NCBI RefSeq assembly: GCF_016907535.1
Contig: NZ_JAFBCF010000001.1
Location: 4,004,015-4,068,014, forward strand
DNA: 64,000 nucleotides
Direction: 5' to 3'
DNA from: Microlunatus panaciterrae
GTDB lineage: Bacteria; Actinomycetota; Actinomycetes; Propionibacteriales; Propionibacteriaceae
Part shown: piece by piece, positions 43,186 through 51,244 of the stretch
Layout of the letters: every line of letters begins with the position of its first letter
Numbering within the stretch: position 1 is the stretch's first letter
Made by a program: the position numbers and the translations under genes
Notes under the pieces: model-generated
Told to the model about the DNA's origin: nothing
Databases searched by the model: none
Seen by the model: the letters and a program-made list of their open reading frames with translations, nothing else

Positions 43186-43470
43186 GCCGCCTCGGTGAAA
43201 GGCGCTGGTCGGCTCGAGTAATCGTTCTCCTCAAGCGAGCCGGGCAGCGAGTCGGGCGACAAAGTCCCTCTGGGTTTCAGGCCCGAGGCAGGACGTCCCC
43301 GAGGATTAGCCGTTAGACAAGGGATTTGACAGGTAAGGCACTGCACGCACCTTCGGGTCTGGAGCAGCCCGGAAGAGAAAAAGATCTCCTCGGATCACTC
43401 TGAGGGGTTGACGCATTGATCGGCAAAGGGTTCAATCATGGTAATCGATTTCAAGCCAAAGGGGGCTCGA
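43186..43470 (+). promoter_or_regulatory. Promoter and LacI operator before the sugar ABC importer
   Basis: TTGACG (43408-43413) and TTCAAT (43431-43436), 17 bases apart, form a likely sigma-70 promoter. Its start site would fall near 43443, exactly at the operator-like GTAATCGATTTC (43441-43452), so bound repressor would block initiation. A second weaker TTGACA occurs at 43326. The ATG at 43471 follows GGGGGCTCGA. Confidence 0.6.
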
Positions 43471-44844
43471 ATGAGCAGGCGCGGGAAGTTCACATCAGCT
43501 GGATCAGACGAAGGGGTTCAGGGCCTGCTCAGGCAGCACTTGAGCCGGCGGAATTTCCTGGCAGGAGTCGGGGGAGCAGCTCTGATCCCGGCCGTTGGCC
43601 TGCCGCTGGCCGGTTGCGGCGGTGACGAGGGTGCGAGCGGATCCGGCGGCAAGGCCGGCGGAACGGTGACGTTCGTCTACTACGGCGATGCCGAGAGCCA
43701 GAAGGACTACGACAAGCTCTTCACCAAGTTCCGGGCCGAACACCCGGAGATCACCCTGAAGGCGCAGGGCATTGCCGCCAAGTCATGGGCGGATTTCGCC
43801 AACGCCGTCTCCACCAGGCTGGCCGGCGGTCAGCCCCTGGACGTGGTGCAGATCGCCACCGAGGGCCAGCGCATCTTCGCCTCCAAGGGACTTCTGGAGC
43901 CGCTGGACGACTACATCAAGAAGGACCAGTCCGCTGTCGACGCCTACTACAAGGACACGCCACCGCAGCTGAAGGAATGGCTGGGGAAGTACGCCTCCCC
44001 GGACGGCAAGACGTACTACCTGCCCGGTGGCTACAACACGATGGCCCTCTATGTCAGCGGCAAGGTCCTCTCGGCCGCCGGTGTGGAGGTTCCGACCGAG
44101 GCCTGGACCTGGGACGAGTTCCGCCAGGTGGGGCGGACGATCAAGGACAAGACCGGTGCCTTCCTGACCGGTGCCGGCAATGGCTACTTCACCGACGTCA
44201 TGCCGTGGCTGCTCAACAACGGCGCCAGCACGTTCAACGCGGACTGGACCCAGGCCACCTACGACAGCCCCCAAGCGGTCGAGGCACTGACCTACGCTCG
44301 TTCGCTCGTGGTGGATGGTCTGGCTCCGAAACCGGGCGGAACCTTCGACGCCCCCACCCAGATGTCCCGGGGCAAGCTGGCCTCGTTCGGTGGTGGTCGA
44401 TGGCCGACCAACGACCTGCGTCGGCTCAAGGCCATCGACGGCGTCCAGCTGGTCAAGTGGCCGACAAAGGCGACACCGGGTTCCCCGGTCGGCTGGGACG
44501 CCTGGCCGATCCTCAAGGGCTCCAAGAACAAGGACGCGGCCTGGACCCTGATCACCTATCTGATCTCGGAGCAGTTCGGAGACACCATCACCACCGGCGG
44601 CGGCGGTGCCGTGCCGGGCCGCATCTCGGACGCGACCGGAGACGCATTTCTCCAGAATGCGCCAAAGAACACGCAGCTCCTGTACGAGTTGTTGAAGGTC
44701 GCCACCCCGATCCCCGCGCCCAACCGAGGTGCCGAGTGTCAGAAGGCGATCGAGGAGGCGTGGCTGCAGGGCATCAGTGGCACGAAGACTCCGCAGGCAG
44801 CCCTGTCGGAGGCCAACGCCAAGCTGCAGGACCTGTTGGCGTGA
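43471..44844 (+). CDS. Sugar ABC transporter substrate-binding lipoprotein
   Basis: The 457-residue protein has a Tat-type signal (SRRNFLAGVGGAALI) ending in lipobox LAGC, so it is probably exported folded and lipid-anchored outside the membrane. The mature part has the periplasmic-binding two-lobe layout of family 1 extracellular solute-binding proteins, with KSWADFANAVSTRLAGGQP and WPILKGSKNKDAAWTLI stretches. Ligand is unknown, but an oligosaccharide cleaved by the GH116 enzymes is likely. The ATG at 43471 is chosen over 43438 because the operator lies between them and the signal starts just after. Confidence 0.88.
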   Translation: MSRRGKFTSAGSDEGVQGLLRQHLSRRNFLAGVGGAALIPAVGLPLAGCGGDEGASGSGGKAGGTVTFVYYGDAESQKDYDKLFTKFRAEHPEITLKAQGIAAKSWADFANAVSTRLAGGQPLDVVQIATEGQRIFASKGLLEPLDDYIKKDQSAVDAYYKDTPPQLKEWLGKYASPDGKTYYLPGGYNTMALYVSGKVLSAAGVEVPTEAWTWDEFRQVGRTIKDKTGAFLTGAGNGYFTDVMPWLLNNGASTFNADWTQATYDSPQAVEALTYARSLVVDGLAPKPGGTFDAPTQMSRGKLASFGGGRWPTNDLRRLKAIDGVQLVKWPTKATPGSPVGWDAWPILKGSKNKDAAWTLITYLISEQFGDTITTGGGGAVPGRISDATGDAFLQNAPKNTQLLYELLKVATPIPAPNRGAECQKAIEEAWLQGISGTKTPQAALSEANAKLQDLLA

Positions 44845-45779
44845 CCGCACTGACGGCGACCCGTGTGAGGGGGGCTGCGCGGGAACGGTCACGGCGCAGC
44901 TCCTCGGGTCGCAACATGCCACTGCCCGGATGGTTGTTCATCAGCCCGGCGTTGTTGCTGTTCCTGATCTTCATCCTGGGGCCGTTCATTGCGGCGATGG
45001 TGCTGAGTCTCTACTCCTATGATCTGCTCACGCCGGCCAAGTTCGTGGGACTGAAGAACTTTCGCGCCCTGGGCTCGGATGACCTGCTCCTGAAGGCACT
45101 GGGCAACACGTTCGCGTTTGCCTTCGCGTCGGTGGTCACCCACCTGATTGGTGGCCTGTTGCTCGCTGTCGCGGTCAACCGCGGGCTGAACAGGCTGCTG
45201 TCCTATTTCGTCCGGACCGCCCTGTTCTTCCCCTTCCTGATCTCCTGGGCCGCTGTTGCGCTGCTGTGGAAATATGTGCTGGATCCGAGCTTCGGCATCC
45301 TGAGCTATTACCTGGGCCTGGTCGGAATCACGGCTCCAGGTTGGTTCACCGACCCGTCCTGGGCCTTGCCGTCGATCATAGGAATCGACTTCTGGCACAC
45401 CATCGGCTACACATTCTTGATCATGCTCGCTGGCTTGCAGACCGTCCCCAACGAGATGACGGAGGCGGCTCGGGTCGACGGGGCGAGTCGGGTGCAGACG
45501 TTCTTCTTCGTCACCCTGCCGCTGATGACGCCGACGATGTTCTTCGCCTCGGTGATCACCTTCATCGGAGCGTTCCAGATCTTCGACCCGATCCAGATCA
45601 TCACCGGCGGTGGGCCGAATGACTCCACCATCTCAGCCGTGATGTACCTCTACCAGACGGGCTTCCAGGCTTTCCAGATCGGGTACGCGTCAGCTATCGC
45701 CCTGGTGGTGTTCGCGGTGATCATGCTGGTCACCCTGTTGCAGTTCTGGGGTTCACGGAAGTGGGTGCATCACGCATGA
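44841..45779 (+). CDS. Sugar ABC transporter permease (MalF/UgpA type)
   Basis: The 312-residue protein has six membrane helices, and the ATPase-contact EAA loop reads EMTEAARVDGASRVQTF near residue 210. Its GTG start overlaps the stop of the binding-protein gene by four bases (GTGA). It forms the pore with the next permease. No dedicated ATPase is nearby, so a shared MsiK-like ATPase is expected, as usual in actinobacteria. Confidence 0.93.
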   Translation: MTALTATRVRGAARERSRRSSSGRNMPLPGWLFISPALLLFLIFILGPFIAAMVLSLYSYDLLTPAKFVGLKNFRALGSDDLLLKALGNTFAFAFASVVTHLIGGLLLAVAVNRGLNRLLSYFVRTALFFPFLISWAAVALLWKYVLDPSFGILSYYLGLVGITAPGWFTDPSWALPSIIGIDFWHTIGYTFLIMLAGLQTVPNEMTEAARVDGASRVQTFFFVTLPLMTPTMFFASVITFIGAFQIFDPIQIITGGGPNDSTISAVMYLYQTGFQAFQIGYASAIALVVFAVIMLVTLLQFWGSRKWVHHA

Positions 45780-46660
45780 GTGCAACAACTGCGGGCGACC
45801 GGTCCGCTGTCCAGTCGCCGCCCCAGCGGCGTCGGAGGCGGTTCCGCGCAGGTCGCTTCGTCACCAGCCTGATCCTGTTCGTGATCGGCATCCTGATGAT
45901 CGCGCCTCTGATCTGGCTGATCTCCACGAGTCTCATCGATCCCCGCGAGGCCTTCCAGCTGCCACCCGCATGGCTGCCGATTCCGTTCAGCCTGCAGAAC
46001 TTCGGGGATGTGTTCGATCTGATCCCGTTAGGCCGAATGGCGCTGAACAGCCTGATCGTCACCGCCATCTCGGTGTTGGGCTCGTTGTTCACCGCCTCGT
46101 TGGCCGCCTACGCCTTCTCCCGGATCCCCTTCCGCGGTCGAGAGTCCGTCTTCGTCGTGCTGCTCACCGCGCTCATGGTGCCCACCCAGCTGACCATCAT
46201 CCCGACCTTCATCCTGATGCGGAAGCTTGGCTTGATCGACCATCTCACGGCCCTCTGGCTGCCGGCACTGATCAACGTGTTCGCGATCTTCTTCCTGCGG
46301 CAGTACTTCAACACCATCCCGCGTGACCTGGATGAGGCGGCACGGATAGACGGTGCAGGCCATCTCCGCATCCTGTTCCAGATCATGATCCCGCTGGCCG
46401 GTCCGGCCCTGTCGGCACTCGCCATCCTGGGCTTTGAAGCGTCCTGGAACAACTACTTCGGACCGCTGATCTTCCTGACCAGCCCGGAGAAGATGACCCT
46501 GCCGATCGGCCTCGTCTCGCTCTCTGCCGGCCAGGGCGGCGGGCCTGCGGTCGTGGTGTTCGCCGGCATCACGATCGTGGTGTTGCCCATGCTGATCGTC
46601 TTCGTGGCTTTCCAGCGGGCATTCGTCGAGAGCGTCGCCTCGATCGGCATCCGAGGGTGA
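45776..46660 (+). CDS. Sugar ABC transporter permease (MalG/UgpE type)
   Basis: The 294-residue protein has six membrane helices and the EAA-like loop DLDEAARIDGAGHLRILF. The cytoplasmic Arg-rich N-terminus is typical. Its ATG overlaps the previous stop by four bases (ATGA). It pairs with the preceding permease. Confidence 0.93.
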   Translation: MSATTAGDRSAVQSPPQRRRRRFRAGRFVTSLILFVIGILMIAPLIWLISTSLIDPREAFQLPPAWLPIPFSLQNFGDVFDLIPLGRMALNSLIVTAISVLGSLFTASLAAYAFSRIPFRGRESVFVVLLTALMVPTQLTIIPTFILMRKLGLIDHLTALWLPALINVFAIFFLRQYFNTIPRDLDEAARIDGAGHLRILFQIMIPLAGPALSALAILGFEASWNNYFGPLIFLTSPEKMTLPIGLVSLSAGQGGGPAVVVFAGITIVVLPMLIVFVAFQRAFVESVASIGIRG

Positions 46661-47328
46661 ACGGCCTCGCCCACGGCTCAGCAGATCCGCTGCGCAGAGC
46701 AGCCCGAGTGGTCTGGCCCAATCTGCCCGTGCTCGTCTGCGGATCGCTCATCGTGGCGCTCGGGTGGTCACTGATCCGCGCGCTGTCCCCCCAACTCGGT
46801 TGGGTCACGCTGATCGGCCTCGGGCTGGTCGTCGTGCCCGTGTTCGCGGCGCTGCTGTGCGGATGCGAGGGTCTGCTCGTGGACGAGCGTTTCGGCCTGG
46901 CTGAGCTGCTTCATGGTCTGAAGGTCGCCTACCTGCCCGCGGTCAAGGTGACTGCTGCACCGATGGTGACCGTCCTGCTCACTCTGGTCGCTCTGAAGCT
47001 CTGGCTGTTGAGCGGACAGACCTGGATGCTCGTCTCGGTCGGCCTGGGTGGGGCACTCAGCACGGTTGCGGTCTACACGGCGGTGGTCGCGTTGCCGCTC
47101 TTCGTGCGGACTTCACCGCGGCTGATCGAGGGATGGCTGGTCGCGTTCTTCATCGCTGCCCGGAACCCGGTGCCGGTCCTGGCGGTGTTGTCGGCACTGT
47201 CTCTCGGCATCTGGGCCAGCGCCTACCTGAGTTTCGCCATGATCCTGTTGCTTCCCGGGCCCCTGGCGCTGGTCTGGGCGGCCGGGGTGGCTGCCGCCAC
47301 CGCGCGTAGCCGGAGTCAGCTCGCCTAA
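46657..47328 (+). CDS. YesL-like (DUF624 candidate) membrane protein
   Basis: The 223-residue protein has about six membrane helices (PNLPVLVCGSLIVALGW and LIGLGLVVVPVFAALLC among them). Position right after the sugar permeases and size match YesL-type DUF624 proteins that accompany sugar operons, but no signature is decisive. The GTG start overlaps the permease stop by four bases. The role of these proteins is unknown. Confidence 0.65.
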   Translation: MNGLAHGSADPLRRAARVVWPNLPVLVCGSLIVALGWSLIRALSPQLGWVTLIGLGLVVVPVFAALLCGCEGLLVDERFGLAELLHGLKVAYLPAVKVTAAPMVTVLLTLVALKLWLLSGQTWMLVSVGLGGALSTVAVYTAVVALPLFVRTSPRLIEGWLVAFFIAARNPVPVLAVLSALSLGIWASAYLSFAMILLLPGPLALVWAAGVAAATARSRSQLA

Positions 47329-47376
47329 CCTCCGCTCTGCTTGGATCTCTACCCACCGTCTTTGGAGAGGACTTCG

Positions 47377-49902
47377 ATGAACTCGATCGACTGGCCCGTG
47401 CTGCGTTCCTACGACTCGCAGCACCTGGAACGCATCTCGCTGCCCCTCGGTGGGATCGGCACGGGAACGTTGGGGTTGGGCGGCAGGGGAGACCTACGGG
47501 ACTTCGAACTGGGCAATCGTCCGGGCAAGGGGTTCCGCCCTTCCACGGCGTTCTTCGCAGTTCGCGCCCAGGCGGCGGGTCAGCCGGCGCAGGCCATGGC
47601 CGTTGAGGGCCCGCTGCCGACGGGCCTCTACGAGGGCGCGTTCGGTTCGCCCGCCCCCAACCACGGGCTGCCGCGGTTCCGGTCGTGCAGCTTCGATGCG
47701 GCCTACCCGTTCGGTCAGGTGCGACTGCAGGACGATGACTTTCCACTTGCCGTCACACTGCAGGGTTTCAACCCTTTGGTGATCGGCGATGTCGAGACCA
47801 GCAGCCTGCCGGTCGCCGTGCTGCGGCACCGGCTCACCAACCGGTCAGCTGAAACAGTGCAGGCCACTGTCGCGTTCTCCCTCACCAACTTCGTGGGCGC
47901 GAACGGCACCGAGGACCAGGCAGGCGAGAACCAGAACACCTATCGAACCGCCGCGGGACTGGCCGGTGTCACCATGACTGCGCCGGGCCTCCCACATCAT
48001 GCCGAGGCAGCGGGCGAGATGACGATGGCTGTGCTGGCCCCAGAGAATGTGCGGGTCAGTCATCGCACCGGCTGGGCCGACCTGAGCTGGGGTAACTCAC
48101 TGCTGGACTTCTGGGATGACCTGCTGGAGGATGGCCGGCTCGACGAGCGGGTCAGCGAGGCCGCACGGCCGACCGCCTCCATTGCCGGGCAGGTCACACT
48201 GGCCGCGGGGGAAAGCACTGAGTTGACCTTCCTCCTCACCTGGTCCTTCCCGCATCGGCGCGCCTGGCGCTCGGAGGAGTACGGCGGGATCAACATCGGG
48301 GAGTACAGCGACGCCATCGTTGGCAACGCCTACGCCGTGGCACATCCCGACTCCTGGCTGACCGCTGTTGAGGTGAAAGACCGACTGGCCGACCTCGAGG
48401 CGGCCACGGTGGACTGCATCCGCAGCGTGGTGGAGACCGATGCTCCCGCCGAGATCCGCGAGGCGGCGCTGTTCAACCTAAGTACCTTGCGCAGCCCCAC
48501 GGTCTTCCAGACGGCGGCGGGTGACTATTACGGCTGGGAAGGGGTCGGGGACCGGGAGGGCAGTTGCTACGGGACCTGTACCCACGTTTGGGGCTACGAG
48601 TTCGCGACCTCGCTGTTGTTCGCCCCGATCGCCCGGTCGTTCAGATACACGCAGTTCGCCCGCTGCACCGACGAAGCCGGACTGATGAGCTTCCGAGCAG
48701 GACTTCCGCTGGAGCTGTCACAGAGCTGGAAACTGGCTGCCGCAGACGGACAGATGGCCTGTCTGGTGCATCTGTACCTGGACTGGGTCCTCAGCGGTGA
48801 CGACAGTATGCTGCGCGACCTGTGGCCCGCCGCCCGCCGGACGCTGGAGTTCTGCTGGTTGCCGGGAGGCTGGGACGCCGACCGGGACGGGGTGATGGAG
48901 GGCGTCCAGCACAACACGATGGACGTGGAGTACTACGGCCCCAACCCGCAGATGGGTTCGTGGTACTTGGCCGCGCTCCGGGCGGCTGAGGAGCTGGCCA
49001 CCGCGGCCGGCGATCCCGAGTTCGCGAGCTACTGTCGCAAGCTCTTCACCAGCGGCTCAGAGTGGGTGGACGAGCACTTGTTCAACGGGTCCTACTACCG
49101 ACATGAGGTCAGGCCGGTGGCGGATGCCGACGCCATTCTCCCCGGACTTCGTCACCGGAGCATGGGCTCGGCCGATACAGCCGAGCCCGACCTGCAGCTG
49201 GCCGACGGGTGCCTGGTTGACCAGCTGGTGGGGCAGTATGCCGCGACCCTGGTAGGTCTCGGTGAGCTGCTCGACCCCCGGCAGGTGAACTCGGCCCTGC
49301 TGGCCGTGCGGGAGCGCAATTTCCGAGGCGACTTCACGCACCACTTCAACCACATGCGGAGCTTTGTCCTGGGGAACGAAGCCGGCGTCCTGATGTGCAG
49401 CTACGACGAGGACCGGCGACCGAGGCGTCCGTTTCCCTATTTCAACGAGGTGATGACCGGATTCGAATACACCGCAGCGACCGGCCTGCTGCAGATCGGT
49501 GCGGTCGACGAGGGACGCGAGATCATCCGCGCCATTCGAGACCGCTACGACGGGGCCAAACGAAACCCCTTTGACGAGGCCGAGTGCGGCCATCACTACG
49601 CACGGGCGATGGCCAGCTGGTCGGCGTTTGCGACCTGGAACGGGATCTCCTACTCCGGGGTGACCCGAACTCTGCGGATCGAAGATCGTCCAAGGACCGG
49701 GCGGGCGTTCTGGTCGACAGGATCGACCTTCGGCACCTGGGAGCCCGGCGACGATGCCGAGACGGTCGGCCTCCTGCACGTACTCGGCGGACCGCTCGCC
49801 GTTGCGACCCTCATAGTCGGCGACCTCCACTACTCTCCTTCAACGGAGCTCCTGACCACCGGCAGCACGTGGAGAGTGACTTCTGTCTCCGCCCGACCGT
49901 GA
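47377..49902 (+). CDS. GH116 family glycoside hydrolase 2
   Basis: The 841-residue enzyme is a distant paralogue of the first GH116 protein: PLGGIGTGTLGLGGRGDLRD at the N-terminus, QHNTMDVEYYGPNPQ near residue 512 (nucleophile glutamate region) and DGCLVDQLVGQ near 610 (acid/base). No signal peptide is seen. The different loop sequences suggest a different linkage or aglycone from the first enzyme, so the two may act in order on imported oligosaccharides. The ATG at 47377 has a GGAGAGG site, and an earlier in-frame start lacks one. Confidence 0.88.
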   Translation: MNSIDWPVLRSYDSQHLERISLPLGGIGTGTLGLGGRGDLRDFELGNRPGKGFRPSTAFFAVRAQAAGQPAQAMAVEGPLPTGLYEGAFGSPAPNHGLPRFRSCSFDAAYPFGQVRLQDDDFPLAVTLQGFNPLVIGDVETSSLPVAVLRHRLTNRSAETVQATVAFSLTNFVGANGTEDQAGENQNTYRTAAGLAGVTMTAPGLPHHAEAAGEMTMAVLAPENVRVSHRTGWADLSWGNSLLDFWDDLLEDGRLDERVSEAARPTASIAGQVTLAAGESTELTFLLTWSFPHRRAWRSEEYGGINIGEYSDAIVGNAYAVAHPDSWLTAVEVKDRLADLEAATVDCIRSVVETDAPAEIREAALFNLSTLRSPTVFQTAAGDYYGWEGVGDREGSCYGTCTHVWGYEFATSLLFAPIARSFRYTQFARCTDEAGLMSFRAGLPLELSQSWKLAAADGQMACLVHLYLDWVLSGDDSMLRDLWPAARRTLEFCWLPGGWDADRDGVMEGVQHNTMDVEYYGPNPQMGSWYLAALRAAEELATAAGDPEFASYCRKLFTSGSEWVDEHLFNGSYYRHEVRPVADADAILPGLRHRSMGSADTAEPDLQLADGCLVDQLVGQYAATLVGLGELLDPRQVNSALLAVRERNFRGDFTHHFNHMRSFVLGNEAGVLMCSYDEDRRPRRPFPYFNEVMTGFEYTAATGLLQIGAVDEGREIIRAIRDRYDGAKRNPFDEAECGHHYARAMASWSAFATWNGISYSGVTRTLRIEDRPRTGRAFWSTGSTFGTWEPGDDAETVGLLHVLGGPLAVATLIVGDLHYSPSTELLTTGSTWRVTSVSARP

Positions 49903-49975
49903 CGGAGTGGCTCCGGCCGACCGTCCAGCCGCGGGTAGTCTGGCGCCCGAGCAGAGAGGAGCGGGGCGAGCAGAG

Positions 49976-50980
49976 ATGGTGAAGATCAGCGATGTCGCCT
50001 TGGCGGCGAACGTCTCGGCTGCAACCGTCTCACGTGCCCTGAACAACAGCGCCCGGGTGGATCCCGTCCTGGCCGCTCGGGTGCACGCTGCGGCTCAGCA
50101 GCTGGGCTACCGGCCGAACGCGGTGGCGCGAAACCTGCGCCGGCAGGGCACCCAGGTCTGGGCGTTGATCATCACCGACATCAACAACCCGTTCTACACC
50201 GCGGTGGCCCGGGGGGTGGAGGATGTGGCCCAGGAGCTGGGGTTCTCGGTGCTGCTGTGCAATACCGACGAGGACCAGACCAAGCAGGACCGTTATCTCG
50301 AGGTTGCCGCGCAGGAACGGGTGGCCGGGGTCATTCTCGCGCCCCGCGCCGATGACTCCGACGTGTCCAGTGTGCAGTCGGGGAACATCCCGCTGGTCAT
50401 CGTCGACCGTCGCCTGGCGCAACCGGTGGACTTCGTCACGGCGGCGTCCTTCGAGGGGGCGGTGATGGCCACCGAGCATCTGTTGCGGCAGGGCTGGCAG
50501 CGGCCGGCCTGTATCACCCGACCCGCCGATACGGCCACGACCGAGCAGCGCCGGCTCGGGTACGAGGACGTCGTACGTCGTCACGGGCTGCCCTCGATCG
50601 TGCGACATGTGCCGTTCCACACCGACAGCGGCGTCGACGTGATCAACAAGCTCTTCGGCTCAGCGGATCCGCCAGACTCACTGCTGACCGTTGACGCGAT
50701 GCTCGCGCTGGGAGTCATGACCAGCCTGAAACGTCAGGGGCTGAAGATCGGCCGTGACGTGGGCATGATCAGCTTCGACGACGCCGACTGGGCGACGGTG
50801 GTCGAACCCCCGCTCTCGGTGATCGCGCAACCCGCGTACGAAATCGGTGCGGAGGCGGCGCGGTTGTTGGCGCGGCGGATCAAGAAGGAGGGCCCGGAGG
50901 ATCCTCAGACGATGATCATGAGCACGACGTTGATTGTTCGCGGCAGCTGCCAACGACCCAAAGCCCGGAAGACCCGCTGA
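49976..50980 (+). CDS. LacI-family transcriptional regulator
   Basis: The 334-residue protein has a helix-turn-helix at residues 1-55 (VKISDVALAANVSAATVSRA), with a short hinge and a periplasmic-binding-like effector domain (IITDINNPFY, VDRR, SFDDADWA). The gene lies 73 bases after the second GH116 gene, in the same direction, and probably controls the GxAATCGATTxC sites upstream of the operon. The ligand would be a sugar derived from the locus. Confidence 0.9.
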   Translation: MVKISDVALAANVSAATVSRALNNSARVDPVLAARVHAAAQQLGYRPNAVARNLRRQGTQVWALIITDINNPFYTAVARGVEDVAQELGFSVLLCNTDEDQTKQDRYLEVAAQERVAGVILAPRADDSDVSSVQSGNIPLVIVDRRLAQPVDFVTAASFEGAVMATEHLLRQGWQRPACITRPADTATTEQRRLGYEDVVRRHGLPSIVRHVPFHTDSGVDVINKLFGSADPPDSLLTVDAMLALGVMTSLKRQGLKIGRDVGMISFDDADWATVVEPPLSVIAQPAYEIGAEAARLLARRIKKEGPEDPQTMIMSTTLIVRGSCQRPKARKTR

Positions 50981-51244
50981 GGCTGGGCCAGGGGCTGATG
51001 AGCCTTCGTGACAGTCGGGCCTCTGGTCGAGTGGCAGCAAGTGGCTCCCATAGGCGGCGCATAGCAACCGCAGGCTGCCGTTCGGCTATCCACGTCCGTC
51101 ACCTGCGGCTGGGCGGCGTTTATACGATCGTTGCCTCAACCGTCGCCGGAGTGAGTCGGGCCGTGGCCTACCCTTCTTCTGACTGGTTGCGACGCCGACA
51201 GGTCGCGCGGCGGTTCCTGGTCGGCGCCCAAGTGAAGGAGAGCT
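50981..51244. other. Intergenic region before cluster B
   Basis: I see no gene, clear promoter or strong hairpin in these 264 bases between the LacI stop and the kinase start. The sequence has no AT-rich stretch. An AAGGAGAGCT site sits at its end before the cluster B ATG. Confidence 0.5.

Noticed and set aside
43438..43470. Earlier ATG of the substrate-binding protein gene at 43438
   Set aside because: It would place the operator-like palindrome in the coding sequence; the ATG at 43471 has the GGGGGC site and leads straight into the Tat signal.
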